64,000 nucleotides of DNA, from NCBI RefSeq assembly GCF_035918395.1, contig NZ_CP142362.1, positions 3,385,501-3,449,500 of the forward strand, given 5' to 3'. The stretch's first letter is position 1, and every line of letters begins with the position of its first letter. This stretch comes from Mycolicibacterium sp. ND9-15 (GTDB taxonomy: Bacteria > Actinomycetota > Actinomycetes > Mycobacteriales > Mycobacteriaceae). Below, piece by piece: positions 9,741 through 18,674 of this stretch. The translations under genes and the position numbers were made by a program. The notes under the pieces are model-generated. The model was not told the DNA's origin. It saw nothing but the letters and a program-made list of their open reading frames with translations, and ran no database searches.

Positions 9741-10516
9741 GACGGCCGTGCCACCCACTCGGAGTTCAGTGCGAAGTCCGACAGGTACTTCGTCGAACTC
9801 CAGCCGCCGTCGACGACGATCGTCTGCCCGTTGATGAAACCGGCCCCCTCCGAGCAGAGGAACGCCACCGTGCTGGCGATGTCGTCGACCTCACCCAACC
9901 GCGGGTACGGCGTCATCTCGACGTTGATCTTGCGGAACCGGTCGTCCTCCAGCCGCGTTGCCACCATCGGGGTGAGGGTGACGCCGGGAGCCACTGCGTT
10001 GCAGCGGATTCCCTGCGGACCGTACTGGCAGGCGATGTGCTGGGTCAGCGAGGTCAACCCGCCCTTGGCCGCCGAATACGCACCGCCGCGCAGGCCGCCG
10101 ACCACCGCGAACGTCGACGTCACGTTCACGATCCCCGACCCGGACTGCATGTGCACGATCACGTCACGGGCCAACCGGAACGGCGCCCGCAGCATCAAAC
10201 CGAGGAAGTAGTCCAGAGATTCGTCGTCGGTTTCGTGCAACGGCTTGGGGCTGCCGACTCCGGCGTTGTTGACCAGGAAGTCGATGCGCCCCCACCGGTC
10301 CAACGCGGCCCGCACGATCCGCTGCGGTGCGTCGTCGGCGGTGAGGTCGACGGCGACCGTCGCCACCCGCTCGGGGTCGCCGATCGCCTTCTCCAGTCCG
10401 CCGAGCCGGCTCTCGTCGCGTCCGGTGCCGAGCACGGCCATCCCCATCTCGGCGAGTTTGGTGGCGCAGCCGAACCCGATACCGCTGCTCGCCCCGGTCA
10501 CGATCGCTACGCGCAT
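9737..10516 (-). CDS. Short-chain dehydrogenase/reductase (classical SDR)
   Basis: A 259-residue NAD(P)-dependent oxidoreductase: cofactor motif TGASSGIG near the N-terminus, NNAGVG after strand 4, catalytic Ser in NVTSTF and YSAAKGG with Tyr and Lys, and a C-terminal GGW. The sequence after YSAAK (NAVAPGV) is canonical. The ATG at 10516 is preferred over upstream starts because it places TGASSGIG at the usual distance and overlaps the end of the preceding ligase gene by 10 bases. It is sandwiched between two acyl-CoA ligases in the leftward operon, so a hydroxyacyl or cyclic alcohol substrate in the same pathway is likely. Confidence 0.93.
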   Translation of the reverse strand: MRVAIVTGASSGIGFGCATKLAEMGMAVLGTGRDESRLGGLEKAIGDPERVATVAVDLTADDAPQRIVRAALDRWGRIDFLVNNAGVGSPKPLHETDDESLDYFLGLMLRAPFRLARDVIVHMQSGSGIVNVTSTFAVVGGLRGGAYSAAKGGLTSLTQHIACQYGPQGIRCNAVAPGVTLTPMVATRLEDDRFRKINVEMTPYPRLGEVDDIASTVAFLCSEGAGFINGQTIVVDGGWSSTKYLSDFALNSEWVARPS

Positions 10517-12057
10517 GTCAGCTCCGCTCGGATCCGATGCTTCAACACTTTTCCGGCGTCGTTCTTCGGCAACGCCTTCCAGACCACCACCTGCTCGGGC
10601 GCCTTGAACCGCGCGACGCCGTGCGCATCCAACAGCGCACGCATCGCCGTCACATCGGGCGGTGCCTGGTCCGATGCCACGACGACGGCGCACGCCCGCT
10701 CACCGGTTCGATCGTCGGGAAGTCCGACGATCGCGATCTCCGCGACCCCTGGATGACCGATGAGGATGTCCTCGACCTCCTTGGGCGAGATGTTCTCGCC
10801 GTTGCGGATGATGATGTCCTTGGCCCGGCCGGTGACGACGAGATAGTCGTCGTCGACCCAGCTCCCGAGATCCCCGGTGCGGAAATAGCCTTCGTCGTCG
10901 AAGGCGGCGGTCTCGTCCTCGAGGTGCAGGTAGCCGACCAGCATCTGCGGGCCACGGGCGCAGATCTGGCCGTCGACCAGTCTGATGTCGGCGACACCCG
11001 CTTTGCCGTCGGTGTCCGCGGCGTGGTCGGCGTCGTCCAGCGAGCCGACCGTCGTCACCGGAACCTCGGTCGAGCCGTACACGCGCGACACCGCGGCCGC
11101 CTCGAAATAGCCGGTGGCCCTTCGGATCAGCGAGGGCGGCACCGACGCCCCTCCGCAAATGAACACCTTCAGGTCGGGCAACCGGGTTCCGGCGCGCTCC
11201 GCTGCGGCGAGCAAGCCGTCGAGGAACGGCGTGGCCCCGGCCATATGGGTGACCCGCTCGACGAGCATCAACGCGACGGCCGCGTCCGGATCCCAGCGCT
11301 CCATCAGCACGGCGGTGCTGCCCAGCAGCAGTGGGCACTCGAATGCGTAGATCGACCCGCCGATGTGCGCGATCGGGGAGGGAACCAGGAAGGTGTCTCC
11401 GGCCGCGACGCGCCAGTGCTCGCCGATCTGCCGAATCAACGCATGGATCGAGTTATGGGTGTGCAGTACGCCTTTCGGCCGCCCGGTGGTACCCGATGTG
11501 TACAGGATCATGCGCACGGTGTCGGCGTTGGACACCGGCAACGCGGCGGTTCCCTCGGCGCGGACCAGCGACTCGTAGGAGGTGTGACCCCCGGCGTCGC
11601 CCCGCACGACGACCACCTCAGGCGGAGTGGGCATCGCGGCGGTGACCCGGTCAAGCATCGCGACATAATCGTGCTTGCCGAAGGCCGCCGGCACGAAGAT
11701 CGCCCGGACGTCGGCGTCGCTCAGAATGAAGGAGAGCTCACGGTCGCGCAGCGAGGGCAGGATCGGGTTGACCACCATCCCGGCCAGCGTCGCCCCGTGA
11801 TAGACGACGGCGGCCTCATGCCAGTTCGGCAGCATGAACGACACGACACTGCCCGCAGGCATCCGCAACATCAACGCCTGCGCCAGCGCCACCGCCTGGT
11901 CGTACAACTCCCGGCAGCTTAGCCGAACCTCACCGTCCACCAACACCGTTCGCTCGGGGGTCGCCGTCGCCGCGTCCCGCAACGAGTCGGCCAGCGTGTC
12001 GTGCACCCACAGCCCGCGCCGGTAGGCGTCGGCGCTCCGTTTCTCGTCGACCCGCAC
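10507..12057 (-). CDS. Acyl-CoA synthetase (cyclohexanecarboxylate-CoA ligase-like)
   Basis: A 516-residue class I adenylate-forming ligase with motif YTSGTTGRPKG, YGSTEVPVT in the A5 position, YFRTGDLGSW, GRAKDIIIRNGENI and the C-terminal catalytic Lys in LPKNDAGKVLKHRI. The N-terminal region (LPNWHEAAVVYHGATLAGMVVNP) resembles ligases of alicyclic acids (AliA type) and steroid-side-chain FadD proteins more than long-chain FadDs; that is a weak inference. It begins with GTG, 10 bases after the GntR gene stop. Two ligases in one operon suggest activation of two different acid intermediates. Confidence 0.92.
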   Translation of the reverse strand: MRVDEKRSADAYRRGLWVHDTLADSLRDAATATPERTVLVDGEVRLSCRELYDQAVALAQALMLRMPAGSVVSFMLPNWHEAAVVYHGATLAGMVVNPILPSLRDRELSFILSDADVRAIFVPAAFGKHDYVAMLDRVTAAMPTPPEVVVVRGDAGGHTSYESLVRAEGTAALPVSNADTVRMILYTSGTTGRPKGVLHTHNSIHALIRQIGEHWRVAAGDTFLVPSPIAHIGGSIYAFECPLLLGSTAVLMERWDPDAAVALMLVERVTHMAGATPFLDGLLAAAERAGTRLPDLKVFICGGASVPPSLIRRATGYFEAAAVSRVYGSTEVPVTTVGSLDDADHAADTDGKAGVADIRLVDGQICARGPQMLVGYLHLEDETAAFDDEGYFRTGDLGSWVDDDYLVVTGRAKDIIIRNGENISPKEVEDILIGHPGVAEIAIVGLPDDRTGERACAVVVASDQAPPDVTAMRALLDAHGVARFKAPEQVVVWKALPKNDAGKVLKHRIRAELTCA

Positions 12058-12067
12058 GGTCCCGGGC

Positions 12068-12802
12068 CTAACCCTTGATCCGGCGCATGGTCATCGAGTG
12101 CCGGTACCGCGACGACGGGTGGGTGTTGAGGGTGACTTGGGCGACCTCACCGTCGGATGTGGTGTAGGTCCGACGCATCTCCAGCGCCGCGCTGCCGGTG
12201 CCGACCTTGAGCGCATCGGCGAGGTCGGATGTCACGGTGATGGCCGCCATCTCCTGATGCACCTCGACGATGCTGACCCCGAACAGGTCCTCGATCAACG
12301 GGAAGATCGGCCCCGAATGTCGCTGCAGCAGGCGCCCTACCGCCGCGAACGCCCGGTTGATGTAGTACTCGGTGGTGCAGACCGGGGTTTCGCTGCCCTC
12401 GGCCTGGCGGCAACCACGCACCGCAAGCCATTGCGAACCGGGCTGCAGACCGGTGCGGACTGCCAGCTCGTCGTCGACGGCGACCATCGCGTTCGACTCG
12501 ATCGTGAGTTGCGCGCCTGCTGCGAACGCCAGCAGATCGTTGATCGAAACCACGTCCTGGGCATACGAATTCGATGCGGGCCGGGGAACGACCAGTGTTC
12601 CCGCCCGGGGGCGGGAGGCGACGAGGTTGTCGTCACGCAGTCGCCGCAGCGCTTCGCGAACCGTGTACCGGCTGACCGCGAACCGTTCGCACAACTGCTG
12701 TTCGGTGGGCAGCTGCGAGCCCACCGGATAGATGCCGTCGACGATCTCCTTGCGCAGCGTGCGCGCCACCTGCAGGTAGCGGTGATCGGTGGGGGCGCTC
12801 AT
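12068..12802 (-). CDS. GntR-family transcriptional regulator (HutC/UTRA subfamily)
   Basis: A 244-residue repressor-type regulator: an N-terminal winged helix-turn-helix (LPTEQQLCERFAVSRYTVREALRRL, split here by its turn) and a C-terminal UTRA effector domain from about residue 90 (FPLIEDLFG, ALEMRRTYTTSDGEVAQ). UTRA domains sense small metabolites, often the pathway substrate or its CoA ester. It is cotranscribed with the lactonase-like gene (ATGA overlap at 12799-12802). It most likely controls the divergent promoters at 14407-14544, where two GTCC(A/G)GAC palindromes match the GT-N4-AC core expected for GntR/HutC operators. Confidence 0.92.
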   Translation of the reverse strand: MSAPTDHRYLQVARTLRKEIVDGIYPVGSQLPTEQQLCERFAVSRYTVREALRRLRDDNLVASRPRAGTLVVPRPASNSYAQDVVSINDLLAFAAGAQLTIESNAMVAVDDELAVRTGLQPGSQWLAVRGCRQAEGSETPVCTTEYYINRAFAAVGRLLQRHSGPIFPLIEDLFGVSIVEVHQEMAAITVTSDLADALKVGTGSAALEMRRTYTTSDGEVAQVTLNTHPSSRYRHSMTMRRIKG

Positions 12803-14406
12803 GTCCGTCGCAGCGCGAGAATGCTGCCCTCGCCGTCCGCCGATACGTACAGGGTGCCGTCACGGCCGACGGTGATTCCGGCGAACGGTCCCTGCGGCCC
12901 GGAGAACGGCGGCATCCCCTTGAGCGGCTTGGGTTCCACGCCCGCGGGCGGGCCCACCGGCAGCCCCGAGGCGATCGTGGTGCGTCCGTTGGTGTTCAAG
13001 TCGACGGCGACGACCTCCTTGGCACCGGCGTCGACGATGTAGAGCACGCCGTCGGCGACCGCGATTCCCTGTGGCCGCTGCAACCCCTCCACGACCGTCT
13101 CCGTCGCACCGCCCACAGCGACCACTCGGCCCTCGCCGGACTCGGCGACCAACGGGCGGCCGTCCGGGTCGAAGGCCACCCCGACCGGATCCCGCAGGTC
13201 CGATGCCAGCACCTCGGCCGTGCCCGAGCGCAGACAGTGCACCCGCCCCGTGCCGAGTTCGGCGAACACTATCCGCTCACCCGGCCCGACCGCGACGCCG
13301 TAGGGCTGGTCGAAACCGTCTGCCAGATAGTCGGTTTCGCCCTCGGAAGGCCGGTAGCGCGCGATCTGGCCACCGGAGGTGGCGACCACGAACGCGGCCC
13401 CGTCCACCGGTGCCAGCCCCCGCAGGAAACCTGGGTAGCCGGGCGAGAACAGCATGCCGACCGTCTGCAGCGATCCGTTGCCGTCGACGGTGTAGAAGTA
13501 GGTGCCGTCGGCGACGTACAGCCGGCCGTCCTCGCCGACTGCCAGGTCCAGTGGCCAATTCAGGCCGCCGGGCAGCAGCGTGCGGGTCTTTCCGACGCCG
13601 ACGATCTCGGTGATCTCACCGGTGAAGTTCGAGACGAAGAGCCTGTCGCCGACGAACGTCAGGTTGTCCAACCCCGGATTGAGCTGTGCCAGCAGCGTTT
13701 TGTGGCCGGTGCGCGGGTCGATGCGCAATACCTGGCCGCTGGCCACCTGCGTCGACACCAGGTTGCCCTGCGCGTCGAACTTCACCGCGTCGGGGACACC
13801 GAGGTCGGCCGCCACCCGTTGCGGCTCACCGCCCGCGAGATCGATGCGCCAGATCTCGTTGGCGGTCATCAGCGGGTAGTACAGCAGTCCGTCCGGTCCG
13901 ACCTCCATGGCGTTCGGCGACGGCAGGTTCTCCAGCAGGATCCGCTCGGCGCCGGTGCCGCGGTCGAGCTCCATCAGCCGGCCGCCGTCGCGACATTCGT
14001 TGACGAACAGGCGGTCCTGATGCACGGTGATGCCGTTGGCGCACGGCAGGCCGTCGCGCAGCAGCCGGGTGCGACCGGCGGTGTCGCGGACGCTGACCCG
14101 CCCGTCCATCACCTCGGTGGCGAACAGGTTGCCGTCGCCGTCGAACGCGACGTCGTCGGGGGCGACGATGTCACCGCCCTTGGCGCTGACCGTCTCGAGG
14201 TCTCCGGTGCCGAGGTCCAGGGCGCTGATCTGGCTGCCGGTCACCTGGGCGACGTAGACGCGGCCGTCCGGACCGGTGCGCAGACCGTTCGCGCCGAACA
14301 GTCGACTGGGGGCGGTCACCCGCTCGACGCGCCAGCCGTCAGCCGCGGCCGGATTCCATTCCGGGTAGCGAGACTGCTGCAGTGAACCCGTCGCCGATTG
14401 CGTCAT
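12799..14406 (-). CDS. SMP-30/gluconolactonase/NHL beta-propeller protein, likely lactonase
   Basis: A 535-residue cytoplasmic-looking protein made of repeated propeller blades (NGLRTGPDGRVYVA, PDDVAFDGDGNLFA, NAMEVGPDGLLYY, DAVKFDAQGNLVS, LDLAVGEDGRLYVA, YGVAVGPGERIVF, VGVAFDPDGRPLV, AGITVGRDGTLYVS). It has about twice the length of a single six-bladed SMP-30 lactonase, so it may hold two propellers. No signal peptide is seen. Next to a Baeyer-Villiger monooxygenase locus, hydrolysis of the lactone product is the natural inferred role. It is the first gene of the leftward operon; ATG at 14406 is preferred to an upstream start because it leaves room for the promoter. Confidence 0.85.
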   Translation of the reverse strand: MTQSATGSLQQSRYPEWNPAAADGWRVERVTAPSRLFGANGLRTGPDGRVYVAQVTGSQISALDLGTGDLETVSAKGGDIVAPDDVAFDGDGNLFATEVMDGRVSVRDTAGRTRLLRDGLPCANGITVHQDRLFVNECRDGGRLMELDRGTGAERILLENLPSPNAMEVGPDGLLYYPLMTANEIWRIDLAGGEPQRVAADLGVPDAVKFDAQGNLVSTQVASGQVLRIDPRTGHKTLLAQLNPGLDNLTFVGDRLFVSNFTGEITEIVGVGKTRTLLPGGLNWPLDLAVGEDGRLYVADGTYFYTVDGNGSLQTVGMLFSPGYPGFLRGLAPVDGAAFVVATSGGQIARYRPSEGETDYLADGFDQPYGVAVGPGERIVFAELGTGRVHCLRSGTAEVLASDLRDPVGVAFDPDGRPLVAESGEGRVVAVGGATETVVEGLQRPQGIAVADGVLYIVDAGAKEVVAVDLNTNGRTTIASGLPVGPPAGVEPKPLKGMPPFSGPQGPFAGITVGRDGTLYVSADGEGSILALRRT

Positions 14407-14433
14407 GACCTCGCACGTTAGCAAGCCCGGTTA

Positions 14434-14441
14434 GTCCAGAC
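14434..14441. promoter_or_regulatory. Candidate GntR operator, leftward gene side
   Basis: GTCCAGAC, one mismatch from the perfect palindrome at 14530-14537 and sharing the following AA. It lies 28 bases upstream of the lactonase-like gene start. Its GT-N4-AC core is typical for GntR-family operators. Confidence 0.5.
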
Positions 14442-14527
14442 AATAGGCATCGAAAGAAGCCATCCAGCCCTTGACGAGCCTCTCGGCACTGCGGAATAGT
14501 GTTCTGCGACATGGAGAACATCGTTTA

Positions 14528-14539
14528 TTGTCCGGACAA
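14528..14539. promoter_or_regulatory. Candidate GntR operator, rightward gene side (perfect palindrome)
   Basis: TTGTCCGGACAA is a perfect 12-base palindrome ending 5 bases before the GTG start of the SDR at 14545. Together with the 14434 site it brackets the divergent control region, so one regulator could repress both operons. The hexamer TATTGT (14526-14531) overlapping it could serve as a -10 element. Confidence 0.6.
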
Positions 14540-14544
14540 ATAGC

Positions 14545-15390
14545 GTGGACGATCGATTGGGGTTGGCCGGCCGCGTCGTGGTGGTGTCGGGGGCCGGCGG
14601 TGGCGGGATCGGCACCACCGTGACTCGGATGGCCGCCGAGGCGGGCGCCACGGTCGTCGCCGTCAGTAGGTCGGAACAGAACCTCGACGAACACGTCGCG
14701 CCGCTGGCCGGACAGGGCCTCGCGGTCGTTCCCGTATCGGCCGACGCCTCCACCGACGACGGCATCGCCGCGGTGATGGAACAGGTCCGCCGCGTCGACG
14801 GCGACCTTTACGGGTTGGTGAACATCGCCGGGGGCGCCGCGCCGTCGACGTGGATGCCGTCGACCCGGGTGACGCGCGGGGACTGGCGGGCGCTGTTCAC
14901 CGCGAACCTCGAAACCGCGTTCTTCATGAGCCAGGCGGTGGCCGCCGAAATCCGCGACGCCGGTAAGCCCGGGTCCATCGTTTCGGTGTCTTCGATCAGC
15001 GGGATGAACACCGCGCCATTCCACATCGCCTACGGGACGGCGAAAGCCGCCGTCTCGGCCATGACCCGGACAATGGCCGTGGAACTTGCGCTCGACAACA
15101 TCCGCGTCAACGCGGTCGCGCCCGGTGTCACCGAGACCGCCGCCTCGCGCACCTATGTCGACGACGACCCCGAGCGGGACCGACGGGCGATCGCGATGGG
15201 CAGACGGGGCCGGCCCGAAGAGCAGGCCGGAGCGATCCTGTTCCTGCTGTCCGACCTGTCCAGCTACATCACCGGTCAGACGCTTCTGGTCGACGGCGGG
15301 CTGAACCTCAAGTGGACCCACCTCGGCGCCGACAACACCTCGCTGTTCCTCAAGGACGAGAACTTTCGCGCCGCGATCAAGGAGATGTGA
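14545..15390 (+). CDS. Short-chain dehydrogenase/reductase, first gene of the rightward operon
   Basis: A 281-residue SDR with a somewhat unusual cofactor loop VSGAGGGGIGTTV in place of TGxxxGIG, NIAGGA after strand 4, catalytic Ser in VSSISG and YGTAKAAV (Tyr/Lys). The C-terminal extension of about 25 residues after VDGGLNLKWTH is longer than in classical 250-residue SDRs. The GTG at 14545 lies 5 bases downstream of the perfect operator palindrome and has no clear Shine-Dalgarno, so a leaderless or near-leaderless transcript is possible. Its stop overlaps the Rieske oxygenase start by one base (TGATG). Confidence 0.92.
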   Translation: MDDRLGLAGRVVVVSGAGGGGIGTTVTRMAAEAGATVVAVSRSEQNLDEHVAPLAGQGLAVVPVSADASTDDGIAAVMEQVRRVDGDLYGLVNIAGGAAPSTWMPSTRVTRGDWRALFTANLETAFFMSQAVAAEIRDAGKPGSIVSVSSISGMNTAPFHIAYGTAKAAVSAMTRTMAVELALDNIRVNAVAPGVTETAASRTYVDDDPERDRRAIAMGRRGRPEEQAGAILFLLSDLSSYITGQTLLVDGGLNLKWTHLGADNTSLFLKDENFRAAIKEM

Positions 15391-16763
15391 TGACGGATAT
15401 CGAACCTGGGCTGCGAGAGGAACTCTCCGAGCCGATGACGATCAGCGTCGAGGCCTACATCTGTGAGGACTACGCCCGCGCGGAGCGAGACAAGCTGTGG
15501 CGCAAGGTGTGGCAGCAGGTCGGACGCGTCGAAGAGCTGCCCGAGGTCGGCAGCTACCTGACCTACGACATCCTCGACGACTCGATCATCGTGGTGCGCA
15601 CCGGAGCCGGGAACTCATCCTCGGATTTTGCCGCGCACCACAACGTCTGCATGCACCGCGGCCGCCGCCTCGTCGACACCCCGGACGGTGCGAAGAACGC
15701 GGTGGGCCGGGCACGCAAGTCGTTCGTGTGCGGATTCCACGGCTGGACATACGGTCTCGACGGTGCGTGCACACATATCCGCGAGCAGGACGACTGGAAG
15801 GGCGCGCTCACCCCGCAGAACACCCACCTCGTCCCCGTGCGGGTCGACACCTGGGGCGGCTGGCTGTTCATCAACATGGACCCCGACTGCGAACCGCTGG
15901 CCGATTACCTGTTTCCGGCCGCCAAGATCCTCGACCCGTTCGGGCTGGAGAACATGCGCTACAAGTGGCGCAAATGGCTGTACTTCGACTGCAACTGGAA
16001 GGTCGCGCTGGAGGCATTCAACGAGACCTACCATGTGTTCACCACGCATCCGGAGTTCAACAAGTTCGGCGAGTTCAAGGGCTGGGCGAAGGCGCAGGGC
16101 AAGCACAGCAACATCGGCTATGACGCGCCCAAGGACATGGAGGCCACCAAGTCCAAGATCCGACTCGGAACGGGCGACCCGCGTGTCTCCACCGCCGAGA
16201 TGCAGGTGTACACCATGGAGGAGACCAACACCTCCACCACCGAGACGCTGGTGAACGCGGCCAAACGGTTGGTCGACGAACTGCCCGAGGGCACGCCCCC
16301 GGACAAGGTGCTCGAGCACTGGCTGGCCTCGGCGCGCCGCGACGACGAAGCCCGTGGCGTGATCTGGCCGACGATCCCGCCCGACATCCTCGGGCAGGCG
16401 GGCACGGCGTGGCAGATCTTTCCCAACTTCCAGATCGGTCAGGGGCTGACCGTTGCGCTGTGCTACAGCGCCAGGCCGCATCCGAGCTACGACCCGAACA
16501 AGTGCATCTTCGAGGTGTCGGTTTTCGAGTTGTACCCCAAAGGCCAAGAGCCGCAGACGGAGTGGGAGTACACCCCGAAGGACAGCCCGAACTGGCGGTC
16601 GGTGCTACCCCAGGACTTCTCGAACATGGCCGCGGTGCAGCAGGGTATGAAGTCGCTCGGCTTCCCCGGCACCAAACCCAATCCGTACCGCGAACGCAGC
16701 ACGGTGAACCTCCACTACCAGCTGTCCAAGTACATGGGCACCGGCGAACCGAAAGAGCTCTAG
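15390..16763 (+). CDS. Rieske non-heme iron oxygenase, alpha (catalytic) subunit
   Basis: A 457-residue ring-hydroxylating oxygenase. The Rieske [2Fe-2S] site is C87-M-H89 and C114-GF-H117; the mononuclear iron site follows in ALEAFNETYHVFTTH with Glu212, His215 and His220 (the bridging Asp of many family members is Glu here), the distal carboxylate ligand lying further on. It would use electrons from a ferredoxin/reductase to hydroxylate a ring or methyl carbon. No beta subunit, ferredoxin or reductase is encoded in this window's cluster, so it is probably an alpha-only type fed by proteins elsewhere. Start at 15390 is set by the TGATG overlap. Confidence 0.94.
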   Translation: MTDIEPGLREELSEPMTISVEAYICEDYARAERDKLWRKVWQQVGRVEELPEVGSYLTYDILDDSIIVVRTGAGNSSSDFAAHHNVCMHRGRRLVDTPDGAKNAVGRARKSFVCGFHGWTYGLDGACTHIREQDDWKGALTPQNTHLVPVRVDTWGGWLFINMDPDCEPLADYLFPAAKILDPFGLENMRYKWRKWLYFDCNWKVALEAFNETYHVFTTHPEFNKFGEFKGWAKAQGKHSNIGYDAPKDMEATKSKIRLGTGDPRVSTAEMQVYTMEETNTSTTETLVNAAKRLVDELPEGTPPDKVLEHWLASARRDDEARGVIWPTIPPDILGQAGTAWQIFPNFQIGQGLTVALCYSARPHPSYDPNKCIFEVSVFELYPKGQEPQTEWEYTPKDSPNWRSVLPQDFSNMAAVQQGMKSLGFPGTKPNPYRERSTVNLHYQLSKYMGTGEPKEL

Positions 16764-16766
16764 GCA

Positions 16767-18620
16767 ATGACACTGTTCGACACCTGCGGACCCACCGACA
16801 CCCCGGACGACATCGACATCGATGCGCTGCGCGAGAAGTACGAGCACGAGCGCACCAAGCGGTTGCGCAGCGACGGGGCCGCGCAATACCTCGAACTCAC
16901 AGGCGATTTCGCGGAGTTCGCCGAGGTCGATCCGCACACACCGGTCACGCCGCGCACGCCGATCAACGAGGACATAGAGGTCGCGGTGCTCGGCGGCGGC
17001 ATCGCCGGCCTGCTGGCGGGCGCCTACCTCAAGAAGGCGGGCGTAGACGATGTCCACATCATCGAGATGGCCGGCGACTTCGGCGGCGTCTGGTACTGGA
17101 ACCGCTTCCCCGGAATCCAATGCGACAACGACGCATACTGTTACATACCGATGCTCGAAGAGCTCGACTTCATGCCGAGCAAGAAGTACGCCGACGGTGC
17201 CGAGATCTTCGAGCACTGCCGCAATATCGGCAAACAGTTCGGCTTGTACGACGGTGCGATCTTCTCGACGCAGGTGCGCACGGTGCGCTGGGACGACTCG
17301 ATCAGCCGCTGGCACCTGCAGACGAACCGCGGCGACGACATCCGCGCGCGATTCGTCGTCATGGCACAGGGGTCCTACAACCGGCCCAAGCTGCCCGGCA
17401 TTCCCGGCATCAAGGACTACGTGAATGCCGGAGGCCACATCTTCCACTCGGCACGCTGGGACTACGACTACACCGGCGGCGACGCCAACGGCGGCCTGCA
17501 CAAGCTGCATGACAAGCGCGTGGCGCTGGTCGGCACTGGAGCGACCGGGGTGCAGCTGGTCCCGCATCTCGGCCGAGATGCCCAGCACCTGTATGTGTTT
17601 CAGCGGACACCGTCCTCGGTGGACATGCGCGGCAACGAGCCGACCGATCCGCAGTGGGCGGCCTCGCTGCCGCCGGGCTGGCAGGAGGAGCGCAAGCGCA
17701 ACTTCCACCGCTGGTCACCGTTCGAGGGCGTGGTGTTCGATGCCGAAGACATGGTCTGCGACTTCTGGACCGAACTGGGCCGCAACACAACGGCCCGGAT
17801 CGCCGCCAGCCCGGACCCGGCGTCGCTCACGATCGAGCAGGTGATGGCCATCCGGGAGGAGGAAGACTACAAGGTCATGGAGCGGCTGCGGCGCCGAGTC
17901 GCCGACCTCGTCGAGGATCCCGAGGCCGCCGAAGCGCTCAAGCCCTATTACCGGTTCATGTGTAAGCGGCCGTGCAGCAACGACGAGTACCTGCCGACGT
18001 TCAACCGGCCGAACGTCACGCTGGTCGACGTGGCCGAGTGCAAGGGCGTGGAGCGGCTGACGGAGAACGGAATCGTCGCCAACGGAGTCGAATACGAGGT
18101 CGACTGCGTGATCTTCGCGAGTGGCTTCGAGATCTCCACCGAACTCAGCCGCCGGTACGCGATCGATACCATCGAAGGCCGCGACGGGCTTTCGCTGTTC
18201 GACCACTGGCGCGACGGCTACAAGACGCTGCACGGGATGACGAGCCGCGGATTCCCCAACCAGTTCCACACCGGATTCATCCAGGGCGGTGTCTCGGCCA
18301 ACACCACGGCGATGTTCGAGCAGCAGGCCGAGCACATCGCCTACATCATCGCCGAGGCCCTCAAGCGGAACGCAACGATCGTGGAGCCGAGCCAGGACGC
18401 CCAAGACGGCTGGGCGAACACCATCCGCGAGTATGCGATGGACACGTCGGCGTTCGATCTGTCCTGTACGCCGGGCTATTACAACAACGAGGGCAACGGC
18501 TTCGGCCAAGGTGTCAGGTCGTTCCTCGGCGACTACTACATGGCCGGCTTCTACGCGTTCGACGATCTGCTGAAGGAGTGGCGGGAGAGGGGTGACCTGA
18601 ATGGCCTGGTACTCCGGTAG
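16767..18620 (+). CDS. Flavin-dependent Baeyer-Villiger monooxygenase (long N-terminus type)
   Basis: A 617-residue FAD/NADPH monooxygenase. Two Rossmann motifs, VLGGGIAG (about 74-81) and LVGTGATG (about 254-261), flank the type I BVMO signatures: GGVWYWNRFPGIQCD at 106-120, and the fingerprint GHIFHSARWD, where G223, H227, W231 and D232 match FxGxxxHxxxW(P/D) although the first Phe is Ala221. The 70-residue N-terminal extension and total length resemble macrocyclic-ketone/steroid/aryl-ketone BVMOs rather than 540-residue cyclohexanone monooxygenase. It would insert oxygen next to a ketone to give an ester or lactone, coherent with the lactonase-like gene. It follows the Rieske gene by 3 bases. 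Confidence 0.93.
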   Translation: MTLFDTCGPTDTPDDIDIDALREKYEHERTKRLRSDGAAQYLELTGDFAEFAEVDPHTPVTPRTPINEDIEVAVLGGGIAGLLAGAYLKKAGVDDVHIIEMAGDFGGVWYWNRFPGIQCDNDAYCYIPMLEELDFMPSKKYADGAEIFEHCRNIGKQFGLYDGAIFSTQVRTVRWDDSISRWHLQTNRGDDIRARFVVMAQGSYNRPKLPGIPGIKDYVNAGGHIFHSARWDYDYTGGDANGGLHKLHDKRVALVGTGATGVQLVPHLGRDAQHLYVFQRTPSSVDMRGNEPTDPQWAASLPPGWQEERKRNFHRWSPFEGVVFDAEDMVCDFWTELGRNTTARIAASPDPASLTIEQVMAIREEEDYKVMERLRRRVADLVEDPEAAEALKPYYRFMCKRPCSNDEYLPTFNRPNVTLVDVAECKGVERLTENGIVANGVEYEVDCVIFASGFEISTELSRRYAIDTIEGRDGLSLFDHWRDGYKTLHGMTSRGFPNQFHTGFIQGGVSANTTAMFEQQAEHIAYIIAEALKRNATIVEPSQDAQDGWANTIREYAMDTSAFDLSCTPGYYNNEGNGFGQGVRSFLGDYYMAGFYAFDDLLKEWRERGDLNGLVLR

Positions 18621-18674
18621 CCCCGAGCGCACGCTTCTTCACGCCCGTACCCGCAACAAGCGCGCTCTCGACAC

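Noticed and set aside
13237..14385. 382-codon plus-strand frame opposite the propeller gene
   Set aside because: Translation has no family motif and mirrors the repeated blades of the real minus-strand gene.
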